From positions 17,020,182 through 17,084,181 of the forward strand of contig NC_088711.1 of the NCBI RefSeq assembly GCF_963576615.1: a DNA stretch of 64,000 nt, read 5' to 3'. This DNA comes from Watersipora subatra (taxonomy: Eukaryota > Bryozoa > Gymnolaemata > Cheilostomatida > Watersiporidae). Below the pieces are notes generated by a model, which had not been told where the DNA came from, made no database searches, and worked only from the letters and a program-made list of their open reading frames with translations. A program made the translations under genes and the position numbers. Of the stretch, positions 1 through 13,172 are shown piece after piece; the stretch's first letter is position 1, and each line of letters begins with the position of its first letter.

Positions 1-270
1 TGAATGAATCAACGAAGTCAGCGTTGCAATTAATTGGAACATTCATGGTGCGTAAACTTTACACGGCCTAAAAGATGCACTGATATTAAGAATTAGATGT
101 CGAAAGGGAATAACATTTTTACTTTAAGGTTAATAATTTTTCAAAATAAACAGTAATTTATTTTACACTCCAACAACTATTGGAAAAAATTGAATAAATA
201 ACTTAAGCTTTTTTCACAATTTTCAAATGCGTCTAGTTTCGCACTAGAACTCGAGCGTGAAAAATAGGAA

Positions 271-343
271 GCCGAAATAGCTCAGTTGGGAGAGCGCTAA
301 ACTGAAGATCTAAAGGTCCCTGGTTCAATATCGGGTTTCAGCA
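271..343 (+). tRNA. tRNA-Phe(GAA), variant T arm
   Basis: Cloverleaf with GAA anticodon. The T arm reads TTCAATATCGGG, so box B loses its usual C61. There is a C3-A70 mismatch in the acceptor and mismatches in the anticodon stem. Probably weak or a pseudogene. Confidence 0.55.
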
Positions 344-881
344 TCTAGAAAATATATTTTCATATATCAGTCCTGATTTTTGTTATAACACAGAAAAATT
401 ATTATTAGGCTGTGATTATAAAGATGCTGTTTGTTATTCTCACGGGAGTTTGCTCATATGCTATAAGAACTTCACGAGATTGGTTGAACCTGAAAGCTAC
501 CAACAAATCTTTACTTGAAACAAGATAATTATTTTATTGTTTTAATCGAGAACTTGATATAATACAGAGAATTACTCATTCTACAAACTTTGCACTAGCC
601 TCATTTACATTCCGAATTAATCTCGAATGCTTTCTTTGAAAAATTTTGGAACTTTCATGGTTCATAAAATCTACACAGCCTCAAAAGTGCACTGATATTA
701 TGAAATTGATTACAAAAGTGAATAAGATAGTTAATCTAAGGTTTGTGTTTGGTTTAAATAAACAGTAATCTCCTGTTCATCGCAACAACTGTTAGAAAAA
801 ATGATTAAATAACTTAAATTCTTTTCACAAATTTCAACAGCGTCTAGCCTCGTACTAGACCTCGTTTGGGCAAAATAGGAA

Positions 882-954
882 GCCGAAATAGCTCAGTTTG
901 GAGAGCGTTAGATTGAAGATCTGATGGTCCCTGGTTCAATCCCGGGTTTTGGCA
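882..954 (+). tRNA. tRNA-Phe(GAA)
   Basis: Good cloverleaf with intact boxes A and B. Differs from consensus by a TTTGGA D loop, T32, a G42 wobble and a G4-T69 wobble. Same subtype as 22,877 and 29,598. Confidence 0.85.
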
Positions 955-1489
955 TCTAAAAAAATATTTTCATATATCAGTCCTGACTTTTGCTATAACA
1001 CAGAAAGTTTAGTATTAGGCTGTGATTATAAAGATGCTGTTTGTTATTCTCACAGGAGTTTGGTCATATGCTATAAGAACTTCACGAGATTGGTTGAACC
1101 TGAAAATTCAAAACAATTGTTCATTTGAAACAAGATAATTATTTTATTGTTTTAATCGAAAAGTTGATATAATACAAAGAATTACTCATTCTACAAACTT
1201 TGCACTAGCCTCATTTACATTCCGAATTAATCTCGAATGCTTTCTTTGAAATTTTTTGGAACTTTCATCGTTCATAAAATCTACACAGCCTCAAAAGCGC
1301 ACTGATATTATGAAATTGATTACAAAAGTGAATAAGATAGTTAATCTAAGGTTTGTGTTTGGTTTAAATAAACAGTAATCTCCTATTCATCGCAACAACT
1401 GTTAGAAAAAACGATTAAATATCTTAAATTCTTTTCCCAAAGTTACAACGTCGACGTTCGTACTAGACCTTGTCTGCGAAAAATAGGAA

Positions 1490-1562
1490 GCCGAAATAGC
1501 TCAGTTGGGAGAGCGTTAGACTGAAGATCTAAAGGTCCCTGGTTCGATCCCGGGTTTCGGCA
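1490..1562 (+). tRNA. tRNA-Phe(GAA), exact consensus
   Basis: All stems pair: acceptor GCCGAAA with TTTCGGC, anticodon loop CTGAAGA, T arm CCTGG TTCGATC CCGGG. This matches the familiar animal tRNA-Phe. One of four copies identical to the array consensus. A T4 Pol III stop lies about 17 nt downstream. Confidence 0.97.
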
Positions 1563-2099
1563 TCTGAAAAAAATGTTTTCATATATCAGTCCTGATTTTT
1601 GCTATAACACAGAAAACTTAGTATTAGGCTGTGATTAAAAAAATGCCGTTTGTTATTCTCACAGGAGTTTCTTCATATGCTAGAAGAAATCCACGAGATT
1701 GGTTGAACCTGAAAATTCAAAGCAAATCTTTTTTGAAACAAGATAATTATTTTATTGTTTTAATCGAGAAGTTGATATAATACAAAGAATTACTCATTCT
1801 ACAAACTTTGCACTAGCCTCATTTCCATTGCGAATTAATCTCGAATGCTTTCTTTGAAATTTTTTGGAACTTTCATCGTTCATAAAATCTACACAGCTTC
1901 AAAAGTGCACTGATATTATGAAATTGATTACAAAAGTGAATAAGATAGTTAATCTAAGGTTTGTGTTTGGTTTAAATAAACAGTAATCTCCTATTCATCG
2001 CAACAACTGTTAGAAAAAATGATTAAATAACATAATTTCTTTTCACAAATTTCAACAGCGTCTAGCCTCGTACTAGACCTCGTTTGGGCAAAATAGGAA

Positions 2100-2172
2100 G
2101 CCGAAATAGCTCAGTTTGGAGAGCGTTAGACTGAAGATCTAAAGGTCCCTGGTTCGACTCCGGGTTTCGGCA
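2100..2172 (+). tRNA. tRNA-Phe(GAA)
   Basis: All stems pair; D loop of the TTTGGA type and T loop TTCGACT. Expected to be functional. Confidence 0.93.
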
Positions 2173-2708
2173 TATGAAAATATATTTTCATATATCAGTC
2201 CTGATTTTTGCTATAACACAAAAAAGTTAGTATTAGGCTCTGATTAAAAAGATGCCGTTTGTTATTCTCACAGGAGTTTCTTCATATACTAGAAGAAATC
2301 CACGAGATTGGTTGAACCTGAAAATTCAAAGCAAATCTTCTTTGAAACAAGATAATTATTTTATTGTTTTAATCGAGAAGTTGATATAATACAGAGAATT
2401 ACTCATTCTACAAACTTTGCACTAGCCTCATTTCCATTCCAAATTAGTCTCGAATGCTTTCTTTGAAATATTTTGGAACTTTCATGGTTCATAAAATTTA
2501 CACAGTCTCAAATGCGCACTGATATTATGAGTTTGATTACAAAAGTGAATAACATAGTTAATCTAAGGTTTGTGTTTGGTTTAAATAAACAGTAATCTCC
2601 TATTCATCGCAACAACCGTTAGAAAAAATGATTAAATAACTTAAATTTTTTTCACAAATTTTAACAGTGTCTAGCCTCGTACTAGAGCTCGTTTGCGCAA
2701 AATAGGAA

Positions 2709-2736
2709 GCCGAAATAGCTCAGTTGGGAGAGCGTT

Positions 2737-2767
<31 letters not shown>

Positions 2768-2781
2768 TCCGGGTTTCGGCA
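2709..2781 (+). tRNA. tRNA-Phe(GAA)
   Basis: All stems pair, with a G42 wobble in the anticodon stem and T loop TTCGATT. Expected to be functional. Confidence 0.93.
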
Positions 2782-3319
2782 TCTGGAAAATATATTTTCA
2801 TATATGAGTCCTGATTTTTGTTATAACACAGAAAAATTAGTATTAGGCTGTGATTAAAAAGATGCTGTTTGTTATTCTCACAGGAGTTTGTTCATATGCT
2901 AGAAGAAATCCACGAGATTGGTTGAACCTGAAAATTCAAAGCAAATCGTCATTTGAAACAAAATAATTATTTTATTGTTTTAATCGAGAACTTGATATAA
3001 TACAGAGAATTACTCAGTCTACAAACTTTGCACTAGCCTCATTTACATTCCGAATTAATCTCGAATGCTTTCTTTGAAAATTTTTGGAACTTTCATGGTT
3101 CATAAAATCTACACAGCCTCAAAAGTGCACTGATATTATGAAATTGATTACAAAAGTGAATAAGATAGTTAATCTAAGGTTTGTGTTTGGTTTAAATAAA
3201 CAGTAATCTCCTATTCATCGCAACAACCGTTAGAAAAAATGATTAAATAACTTAAATTTTTTTCACAAGTTTCAACAGCGTCTAGCCTCGTACTAGACCT
3301 CAATTGGGCAAAATAGGAA

Positions 3320-3392
3320 GCCGAAATAGCTCAGTTTGGAGAGAGTTAAACTGAAGATCTAAAGGTCCCTGGTTCAATATCGGGTTTCAGCA
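3320..3392 (+). tRNA. tRNA-Phe(GAA), variant T arm
   Basis: GAA anticodon kept, but the D stem is damaged (GAGA for GAGC), A30-C40 is a mismatch, C61 is T and C3-A70 is a mismatch. Likely a pseudogene; same subtype as 5,765 and 21,654. Confidence 0.5.
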
Positions 3393-3931
3393 TCTAGAAA
3401 ATATATTTTCATATATCAGTCCTGATTTTTGTTATAACACAAAAAAATTATTATTAGGCTGTGATTATAAAGATGCTGTTTGTTATTCTCACGGGAGTTT
3501 GCTCATATGCTATAAGAACTTCACGAGATTGGTTGAACCTGAAAGCTACCAACAAATCTTTACTTGAAACAAGATAATTATTTTATTGTTTTAATCGAGA
3601 ACTTGATATAATACAGAGAATTACTCATTCTACAAACTTTGCACTAGCCTCATTTCCATTCCAAATTAGTCTCGAAACCTTTCTTTGAAATATTTTGGAA
3701 CTTTCATGGTTCATAAAATTTACACAGTCTCAAATGCGCACTGATATTATGAGTTTGATTATTAAAAGTGAATAACATAGTTAATCTAAGGTTTGTGTTT
3801 GGTTTAAATAAACAGTAATCTCCTATTCATCGCAACAACTGTTAGAAAAAATGATTAAATAACTTAAATTTTTTTCACAAATTTTAACAGCGTCTAGCCT
3901 CGTACTAGAGCTCGTTTGCGCAAAATAGGAA

Positions 3932-3959
3932 GCCGAAATAGCTCAGTTGGGAGAGCGTT

Positions 3960-3993
<34 letters not shown>

Positions 3994-4004
3994 GGGTTTT
4001 GGCA
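3932..4004 (+). tRNA. tRNA-Phe(GAA)
   Basis: Good cloverleaf; only wobble changes (G42, G4-T69). Same subtype as 6,377, 11,877 and 22,266. Confidence 0.9.
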
Positions 4005-4542
4005 TCTGGAAAATATATTTTCATATATCAGTCCTGAATTTGATGTAACACAGAAAAATTATTATTAGGCTGTGATTATAAGGATGCTGTTTGTTATTCT
4101 AACGGGAGTTTGCTCATATGCTATAAAAACTTCACGAGATTGGTTGACCCTGAAAATTCAAAACAATTGTTCATTTGAAACAAGATAATTATTTTATTGT
4201 TTTATTCGAGAACTTGATATAATACAGAGAATAATTCATTCTAAAAAACTCACACTAACCTGATTTACACTCTGAATGAATCAACGAAGTCAGCGTTGCA
4301 ATTAATTGGAACATTCATGGTGCGTAAACTTTACACGGCCTAAAAGATGCACTGATATTAAGAATTAGATGTCGAAAGGGAATAACATTTTTATTTTAAG
4401 ATTAATAATTTTTCAAAATAAACAGTAATTTATTTTACACTCCAACAACTATTGGAAAAAATTGAATAAATAACTTAAGCTTTTTTCACAATTTTCAAAT
4501 GCGTCTAGTTTCGCACTAGAACTCGAGCGTGAAAAATAGGAA

Positions 4543-4615
4543 GCCGAAATAGCTCAGTTGGGAGAGCGTTAAACTGAAGATCTAAAGGTCCCTGGTTCAA
4601 TACCGGGTTTCGGGA
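4543..4615 (+). tRNA. tRNA-Phe(GAA), weak
   Basis: T arm keeps C61, but the acceptor end has G1-G72 and the anticodon stem has A30-C40. Doubtful function. Confidence 0.6.
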
Positions 4616-5153
4616 TCTAGAAAATATATTTTCATATATCAGTCCTGATTTTTGTTATAACACAGAAAAATTATTATTAGGCTGTGATTATAAGGATGCT
4701 GTTTGTTATTCTCACAGGAGTTTGTTCATATTCTAGAAGAAATCCACGAGATTGGTTGAACCTGAAAATTCAAAGCAAATCGTCATTTGGAACCAAATAA
4801 TTATTTTATTGTTTTAATCGAGAACTTGATATAATACAGAGAATTACTCATTCTACAAACTTTGCACTAGCCTCATTTACATTCCGAATTAATCTCGAAT
4901 GCTTTCTTTGAAAATTTTTGGAACTTTCATGGTTCATAAAATCTACACAGCCTCAAAAGTGCACTGATATTATGAAATTGATTACAAAAGTGAATAAGAT
5001 AGTTAATCTAAGGTTTGTGTTTGGTTTAAATAAACAGTAATCTCCTATTCATCGCAACAACCGTTAGAAAATTTGATTAAATAACTTAAATTTTTTTCAC
5101 AAGTTTCAACAGCGTCTAGCCTCGTACTAGACCTCGTTTGGGCAAAATAGGAA

Positions 5154-5226
5154 GCCGAAATAGTTCAGTTTGGAGAGCGTTAGACTGAAGATCTAAAGGT
5201 CCCTGGTTCGATCCCGGGTTTCGGCA
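5154..5226 (+). tRNA. tRNA-Phe(GAA)
   Basis: Good cloverleaf with T11 making a G-U pair in the D stem (AGTTCAG). First of five copies of this subtype: 5,154, 10,046, 16,764, 18,597 and 21,043. Confidence 0.88.
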
Positions 5227-5764
5227 TCTGGAAAATATATTTTCATATATCAGTCCTGCATTTGATGTAACACAGAAAAATTAGTATTAGGCTGTGATTA
5301 TAAGGATGCTGTTTGTTATTCTAACGGGAGTTTGCTCATATGCTATAAAAACTTCACGAGATTGGTTGACCCTGAATATTCAAAACAATTCTTCATTTGA
5401 AACAAGATAATTATTTTATTGTTTTATTCGAGAACTTGATATAATACAGAGAATAATTCATTCTAAAAAACTCACACTAACCTGATTTACACTCTGAATG
5501 AATCAACGAAGTCAGCGTTGCAATTAATTTGAACATTCATGGTGCGTAAACTTTACACGGCCTAAAAGATGCACTGATATTAAGAATTAGATGTCGAAAG
5601 GGAATAACATTTTTATTTTAAGGTTAATAATTTTTCAAAATAAACAGTAATTTATTTTACACTCCAACAACTATTGGAAAAAATTGAATAAATGACTTAA
5701 GCTTTTTTCACAATTTTCAAATGCGTCTAGTTTCGCACTAGAACTCGAGCGTGAAAAATAGGAA

Positions 5765-5837
5765 GCCGAAATAGCTCAGTTGGGAGAGAGTTAAACTGAA
5801 GATCTAAAGGTCCCTGGTTCAATATCGGGTTTCAGCA
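5765..5837 (+). tRNA. tRNA-Phe(GAA), variant T arm
   Basis: D-stem mismatch (GAGA), A30-C40, T61 and C3-A70. Likely a pseudogene. Confidence 0.5.
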
Positions 5838-6376
5838 TCTAGAAAATATATTTTCATATATCAGTCCTGATTTTTGTTATAACACAAAAAAATTATTATT
5901 AGGCTGTGATTATAAAGATGCTGTTTGTTATTCTCACGGGAGTTTGCTCATATGCTATAAGAACTTCACGAGATTGGTTGAACCTGAAAGCTACCAACAA
6001 ATCTTTACTTGAAACAAGATAATTATTTTATTGTTTTAATCGAGAACTTGATATAATACAGAGAATTACTCATTCTACAAACTTTGCACTAGCCTCATTT
6101 CCATTCCAAATTAGTCTCGAATGCTTTCTTTGAAATATTTTGGAACTTTCATGGTTCATAAAATTTACACAGTCTCAAATGCGCACTGATATTATGAGTT
6201 TGATTATTAAAAGTGAATAACATAGTTAATCTAAGGTTTGTGTTTGGTTTAAATAAACAGTAATCTCCTATTCATCGCAACAACTGTTAGAAAAAATGAT
6301 TAAATAACTTAAATTTTTTTCACAAATTTTAACAGCGTCTAGCCTCGTACTAGAGCTCGTTTGCGCAAAATAGGAA

Positions 6377-6449
6377 GCCGAAATAGCTCAGTTGGGAGAG
6401 CGTTAGACTGAAGATCTGAATGTCCCTGGTTCGATCCCGGGTTTTGGCA
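6377..6449 (+). tRNA. tRNA-Phe(GAA)
   Basis: Good cloverleaf with G42 and G4-T69 wobbles and T45 in the variable loop. Confidence 0.88.
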
Positions 6450-6987
6450 TCTGGAAAATATATTTTCATATATCAGTCCTGATTTTTGATATAATACAGA
6501 AAAATTAGTATTAGGCTCTGATTAAAAAGATGCCGTTTGTTATTCTCACAGGAGTTTCTTCATATGCTAGAAGAAATCCACGAGATTGGTTGAACCTGAA
6601 AATTCAAAGCAAATCGTCATTTGAAACAAAATAATTATTTTATTGTTTTAATCGAGAACTTGATATAATACAGAGAATTATTCATTCTAAAAACTTTGCA
6701 CTAGCCTCATTTACATTCCGAATTAATCTCGATTGCTTTCTTTAAAATATTTTGGAACTTTCATGGTTCATAAATTATACACAGCCTCAAAAGTGCACTG
6801 ATATTATGAGTTTAATTACAAAAGTGAATAACATAGTTAATCTAAGGTTTGTGTTTGGTTTAAATAAACAGTAATCTCCTATTCATCGCAACAACCGTTA
6901 GAAAAAATGATTAAATAACTTAAATTCTTTTCACAGATTTCAACAGCATCTAGCCTCGTACTAGACCTCGTTTGGTCAAAATAGGAA

Positions 6988-7060
6988 GCTGAAATAGCTC
7001 AGTTTGGAGAGCGTTAGACTGAAGATCTAAAGGTCCCTGGTTCAATATCGGGTTTCAGCA
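6988..7060 (+). tRNA. tRNA-Phe(GAA), compensated acceptor, variant T arm
   Basis: Acceptor is GCTGAAA paired with TTTCAGC, so C3T and G70A restore pairing. Box B still has T61. Twin of 12,488. Confidence 0.65.
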
Positions 7061-7599
7061 TCTAGAAAATATATTTTCATATATCAGTCCTGATTTTTGT
7101 TATAACACAGAAAAATTATTATTAGGCTGTGATTATAAAGATGCTGTTTGTTATTCTCACAGGAGTTTGCTCATATGCTATAAGAACTTCACGAGATTGG
7201 TTGAACCTGAAAGCTACCAACCAATCTTTACTTGAAACAAGATAATTATTTTATTGTTTTAATCGAAAACTCGATATAATACAGAAAATTATTCATTCTA
7301 GAAAACTCACACTAGCCTTATTTACACTCTGAATGAATCAACAAAGTCAACATTGCAATTATTTGGAACATTCATCGTGCGTAAACTTTACACGGCCTAA
7401 AAGATGCACTGATATTAAGAATGGGATCTCGAAAGAGAATAAGATCTTCATTTTAAGGTTAATACATTTTCTTAATAAACAGTAATCCATTTTACACTCC
7501 AACAACTATTGGAAAAAATTGAATAAATAACTCGAGCTTTTTTCACAATTTTCAAATGCGTCTAGCTTCGAACTAGAACTCGAGTGTTAAAAATAGGAA

Positions 7600-7672
7600 G
7601 CCGAAATAGCTCAGTTGGGAGAGCGTTAGACTGAAGATCTAAAGGTCCCTGGTTCAATATCGGGTTTCAGCA
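7600..7672 (+). tRNA. tRNA-Phe(GAA), variant T arm
   Basis: Anticodon arm intact; T61 in box B and C3-A70 in the acceptor. Twin of 13,100. Confidence 0.6.
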
Positions 7673-8210
7673 TCTAGAAAATATATTTTCATATATCAGT
7701 CCTGATTTTTGCTATAACACAGAAAAATTATTATTAGGCTGTGATTATAAAGATGCTGTTTGTTATTCTCACGGGAGTTTGCTCATATGCTATAAGAACT
7801 TCACGAGATTGGTTGACCCTGAAAATTCAAAACAATTCTTCATTTGAAACAATATAATTATTTTATTGTTTTAATCGAGAACTTGATATAAGGCAGAGAA
7901 GAATTCATTCTAAAAAACTCACACTAGCCTGATTTACACTCTGAATAAATCAACGAATCAACTTTGCAATTAATTGGAACATTCATGGTGCGTAAACTTT
8001 ACACGGCCTAAAAGATGCACTGATATTAAGAATTAGATGTCGAAAGGGTATAACATTTTTATTTTAAGGTTAATAATTTTTCTAAATAAACAGTAATCTA
8101 TTTTACACTCCAACAACTATTGGAAAAAATTGAATAAATAACTTAAGCTTTTTTCACAATTTTCAAATGCGTCTAGCTTCGCACTAGAACTTGAGTGTGA
8201 AAAATAGGAA

Positions 8211-8283
8211 GCCGAAATAGCTCAGTTGGGAGAGTGTTAGACTGAAGATCTAAAGGTCCCTGGTTCAATATCGGGTTTCAGCA
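8211..8283 (+). tRNA. tRNA-Phe(GAA), variant T arm
   Basis: T25 gives a wobble in the D stem; T61 and C3-A70 as in the other variant copies. Twin of 13,712. Confidence 0.58.
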
Positions 8284-8822
8284 TCTAGAAAATATGTTTT
8301 CATATATCAGTCCTGATTTTTGTTATAACACAGAAAAATTATTATTAGGCTGTGATTATAAAGATGCTGTTTGTTATTCTCACGGGAGTTTGCTCATATG
8401 CTATAAGAACTTCACGAGATTGGTTGAACCTGAAAGCTACCAACCAATCTTTACTTGAAACAAGATAATTATTTTATTGTTTTAATCGAAAACTCGATAT
8501 AATACAGAAAATTATTCATTCTAGAAAACTCACACTAGCCTCATTTACACTCTGAATGAATCAACAAAGTCAACGTTGCAATTATTTGGAACATTCATCG
8601 TGCGTAAACTTTACACGGCCTAAAAGATGCACTGATATTAAGAATGGGATCTCGAAAGAGAATAAGATCTTCATTTTAAGGTTAATACATTTTCTTAATA
8701 AACAGTAATCTATTTTACACTCCAACAACTATTGGAAAAAATTGAATAAATAACTTAAGCTTTTTTCACAATTTTCAAATGCGTCTAGCTTCGCATTAGA
8801 ACTCGAGTGTGAAAAATAGGAA

Positions 8823-8895
8823 GCCGAAATAGCTCAGTTGGGAGAGCGTTAGACCTATGATCCAAAGGTCCCTGGTTCAATATCGGGTTTCCGCA
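8823..8895 (+). pseudogene. tRNA-Phe-derived copy with anticodon TAT
   Basis: Anticodon loop is CCTATGA: U33 is lost and the anticodon place reads TAT. Box B has T61 and the acceptor has C3-C70. First of four such copies (8,823, 19,820, 27,766, 33,263). Probably not a decoding tRNA. Confidence 0.7.
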
Positions 8896-9434
8896 TCTAG
8901 AAAATATACTTTCATATATCAGTCGTGATTTTTGCTATAACGCAGAAAAATCAGTATTAGGCTGTTATTAAAAAGATGCTGTTTGTTATTCTCACAGGAG
9001 TTTGTTCATATGCTAGAAGAAATCCACGAGATTGGTTGACCCTGAAAATTCAAAACAATTCTTCATTTGAAACAATATAATTATTTTATTGTTTTAATCG
9101 AGAACTTGATATAATGCAGAGAATAATTCATTCTAAAAAACTCACACTAGCCTGATTTACACTCTGAATGAATCAACGAAGTCGACGTTGCAATTAATTG
9201 GAACATTCATGGTGCGTAAACTTTACACGGCCTAAAAGATGCACTGATATTAAGAATTAGATGTCGAAAGGGAATAACATTTTTATTTTAAGGTTAATAA
9301 TTTTTCTAAATAAATAGTAATCTATTTTACACTCCAACAACTATTGGAAAAAATTGAATAAATAACTTAAGCTTTTTTCACAATTTTCAAATGCGTCTAG
9401 CTTCGCACTAGAACTCGAGTGTGAAAAATAGGAA

Positions 9435-9507
9435 GCCGAAATAGCTCAGTTGGGAGAGCGTTAGACTGAAGATCCAAAGGTCCCTGGTTCGATCCCGGGT
9501 TTCGGCA
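9435..9507 (+). tRNA. tRNA-Phe(GAA)
   Basis: Near-consensus; the only visible difference is C41, which leaves an A-C mismatch in the anticodon stem. Confidence 0.85.
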
Positions 9508-10045
9508 TCTAGAAAATATATTTTCATATATCAGTCCTGATTTTTGTTATAACACAGAAAAATTATTATTAGGCTGTGATTATAAGGATGCTGTTTGTTA
9601 TTCTCACAGGAGTTTGTTCATATGCTAGAAGAAATCCACGAGATTGGTTGAACCTGAAAATTCAAAGCAAATCGTCATTTGGAACCAAATAATTATTTTA
9701 TTGTTTTAATCGAGAACTTGATATAATACAGAGAATTACTCATTCTACAAACTTTGCACTAGCCTCATTTACATTCCGAATTAATCTCGAATGCTTTCTT
9801 TGAAAATTTTTGGAACTTTCATGGTTCATAAAATCTACACAGCCTCAAAAGTGCACTGATATTATGAAATTGATTACAAAAGTGAATAAGATAGTTAATC
9901 TAAGGTTTGTGTTTGGTTTAAATAAACAGTAATCTCCTATTCATCGCAACAACCGTTAGAAAATTTGATTAAATAACTTAAATTTTTTTCACAAGTTTCA
10001 ACAGCGTCTAGCCTCGTACTAGACCTCGTTTGGGCAAAATAGGAA

Positions 10046-10118
10046 GCCGAAATAGTTCAGTTTGGAGAGCGTTAGACTGAAGATCTAAAGGTCCCTGGTT
10101 CGATCCCGGGTTTCGGCA
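10046..10118 (+). tRNA. tRNA-Phe(GAA)
   Basis: Good cloverleaf of the T11 (AGTTCAG) subtype. Confidence 0.88.
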
Positions 10119-10656
10119 TCTGGAAAATATATTTTCATATATCAGTCCTGAATTTGATGTAACACAGAAAAATTAGTATTAGGCTGTGATTATAAGGATG
10201 CTGTTTGTTATTCTAACGGGAGTTTGCTCATATGCTATAAAAACTTCACGAGATTGGTTGACCCTGAATATTCAAAACAATTCTTCATTTGAAACAAGAT
10301 AATTATTTTATTGTTTTATTCAAGAACTTGATATAATACAGAGAATAATTCATTCTAAAAAACTCACACTAACCTGATTTACACTCTGAATGAATCAACG
10401 AAGTCAGCGTTGCAATTAATTTGAACATTCATGGTGCGTAAACTTTACACGGCCTAAAAGATGCACTGATATTAAGAATTAGATGTCGAAAGGGAATAAC
10501 ATTTTTATTTTAAGGTTAATAATTTTTCAAAATAAACAGTAATTTATTTTACACTCCAACAACTATTGGAAAAAATTGAATAAATGACTTAAGCTTTTTT
10601 CACAATTTTCAAATGCGTCTAGTTTCGCACTAGAACTCGAGCGTGAAAAATAGGAA

Positions 10657-10729
10657 GCCGAAATAGCTCAGTTGGGAGAGCGTTAAACTGAAGATCTAAA
10701 GGTCCCTGGTTCAATATCGGGTTTCAGCA
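10657..10729 (+). tRNA. tRNA-Phe(GAA), variant T arm
   Basis: A30-C40, T61 and C3-A70 mismatches. Weak copy. Confidence 0.55.
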
Positions 10730-11267
10730 TCTAGAAAATATATTTTCATATATCAGTCCTGATTTTTGTTATAACACAAAAAAATTATTATTAGGCTGTG
10801 ATTATAAAGATGCTGTTTGTTATTCTCACGGGAGTTTGCTCATATGCTATAAGAACTTCACGAGATTGGTTGAACCTGAAAGCTACCAACAAATCTTTAC
10901 TTGAAACAAGATAATTATTTTATTGTTTTAATCGAGAAGTTGATATAATACAGAAAATTACTCATTCTACAAACTTTGCACTAGCCTCATTTACATTCCG
11001 AATTAATCTCGAATGCTTTCTTTGAAATTTTTTGGAACTTTCATCGTTCATAAAATCTACACAGCCTCAAAAGTGCACTGATATTATAAAATTGATTAAA
11101 AAAGTGAATAAGATAGTTAATCTAAGGTTTGTGTTTGGTTTAAATAAACAGTAATCTCCTATTCATCGCAACAACTGTTAGAAAAAATGATTAAATAACT
11201 TAATTTCTTTTCACAAATTTCAACAGCGTCTAGCCTCGTACTAGACCTCGTTTGGGCAAAATAGGAA

Positions 11268-11340
11268 GCGGAAATAGCTCAGTTTGGAGAGCGTTAGACT
11301 GAAGATCTAAAGGTCCGTGGTTCGATCCCGGGTTTTGGCA
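11268..11340 (+). tRNA. tRNA-Phe(GAA), damaged
   Basis: C3 is G and the T stem reads CGTGG, so both acceptor and T stem carry a mismatch. Anticodon arm intact. Doubtful function. Confidence 0.6.
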
Positions 11341-11876
11341 TATGAAAATATATTTTCATATATCATTCCTGATTTTTGATATAACACAAAAAAGTTAGTA
11401 TTAGGCTGTGATTAAAAAGATGCCGTTTGTTATTCTCACAGGAGTTTCTTCATATGCTAGAAGAAATCCACGAGATTGGTTGAACCTGAAAATTCAAAGC
11501 AAATCTTCTTTGAAACAAGATAATTATTTTATTGTTTTAATCGAGAAGTTGATATAATACAGAGAATTACTCATTCTACAAACTTTGCACTAGCCTCATT
11601 TCCATTCCGAATTATTCTCGAATGCTTTCTTTGAAATATTTTGGAACTTTCATGGTTCATAAAATTTACACAGTCTCAAATGCGCACTGATATTATGAGT
11701 TTGATTACAAAAGTGAATAACATAGTTAATCTAAGGTTTGTGTTTGGTTTAAATAAACAGTAATCTCCTATTCATCGCAACAACTGTTAGAAAAAATGAT
11801 TAAATAACTTAAATTTTTTTCACAAATTTTAACAGTGTCTAGCTTCGTACTAGAGCTCGTTTGCGCAAAATAGGAA

Positions 11877-11904
11877 GCCGAAATAGCTCAGTTGGGAGAG
11901 CGTT

Positions 11905-11938
<34 letters not shown>

Positions 11939-11949
11939 GGGTTTTGGCA
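11877..11949 (+). tRNA. tRNA-Phe(GAA)
   Basis: Good cloverleaf with wobble-only changes (G42, G4-T69). Confidence 0.9.
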
Positions 11950-12487
11950 TCTGGAAAATATATTTTCATATATCAGTCCTGATTTTTGATATAATACAGA
12001 AAAATTAGTATTAGGCTCTGATTAAAAAGATGCCGTTTGTTATTCTCACAGGAGTTTCTTCATATGCTAGAAGAAATCCACGAGATTGGTTGAACCTGAA
12101 AATTCAAAGCAAATCGTCATTTAAAACAAAATAATTATTTTATTGTTTTAATCGAGAACTTGATATAATACAGAGAATTATTCATTCTAAAAACTTTGCA
12201 CTAGCCTCATTTACATTCCGAATTAATCTCGATTGCTTTCTTTAAAATATTTTGGAACTTTCATGGTTCATAAATTATACACAGCCTCAAAAGTGCACTG
12301 ATATTATGAGTTTAATTACAAAAGTGAATAACATAGTTAATCTAAGGTTTGTGTTTGGTTTAAATAAACAGTAATCTCCTATTCATCGCAACAACCGTTA
12401 GAAAAAATGATTAAATAACTTAAATTCTTTTCACAGATTTCAACAGCGTCTAGCCTCGTACTAGACCTCGTTTGGTCAAAATAGGAA

Positions 12488-12560
12488 GCTGAAATAGCTC
12501 AGTTTGGAGAGCGTTAGACTGAAGATCTAAAGGTCCCTGGTTCAATATCGGGTTTCAGCA
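12488..12560 (+). tRNA. tRNA-Phe(GAA), compensated acceptor, variant T arm
   Basis: GCTGAAA pairs fully with TTTCAGC; T61 in box B. Nine units (5,500 bp) from its twin at 6,988. Confidence 0.65.
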
Positions 12561-13099
12561 TCTAGAAAATATATTTTCATATATCAGTCCTGATTTTTGT
12601 TATAACACAGAAAAATTATTATTAGGCTGTGATTATAAAGATGCTGTTTGTTATTCTCACGGGAGTTTGCTCATATGCTATAAGAACTTCACGAGATTGG
12701 TTGAACCTGAAAGCTACCAACCAATCTTTACTTGAAACAAGATAATTATTTTATTGTTTTAATCGAAAACTCGATATAATACAGAAAATTATTCATTCTA
12801 GAAAACTCACACTAGCCTTATTTACACTCTGAATGAATCAACAAAGTCAACGTTGCAATTATTTGGAACATTCATCGTGCGTAAACTTTACACGGCCTAA
12901 AAGATGCACTGATATTAAGAATGGGATCTCGAAAGAGAATAAGATCTTCATTTTAAGGTTAATACATTTTCTTAATAAACAGTAATCTATTTTACACTCC
13001 AACAACTATTGGAAAAAATTGAATAAATAACTTAAGCTTTTTTCACAATTTTCAAATGCGTCTAGCTTCGAACTAGAACTCGAGTGTTAAAAATAGGAA

Positions 13100-13172
13100 G
13101 CCGAAATAGCTCAGTTGGGAGAGCGTTAGACTGAAGATCTAAAGGTCCCTGGTTCAATATCGGGTTTCAGCA
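13100..13172 (+). tRNA. tRNA-Phe(GAA), variant T arm
   Basis: Anticodon arm intact; T61 and C3-A70. Nine units from 7,600. Confidence 0.6.

Noticed and set aside
344-881. Possible second RNA gene (5S, U6 or other) in the array spacer
   Set aside because: No 5S internal control region, no U6 core and no second tRNA fold seen in any spacer class.
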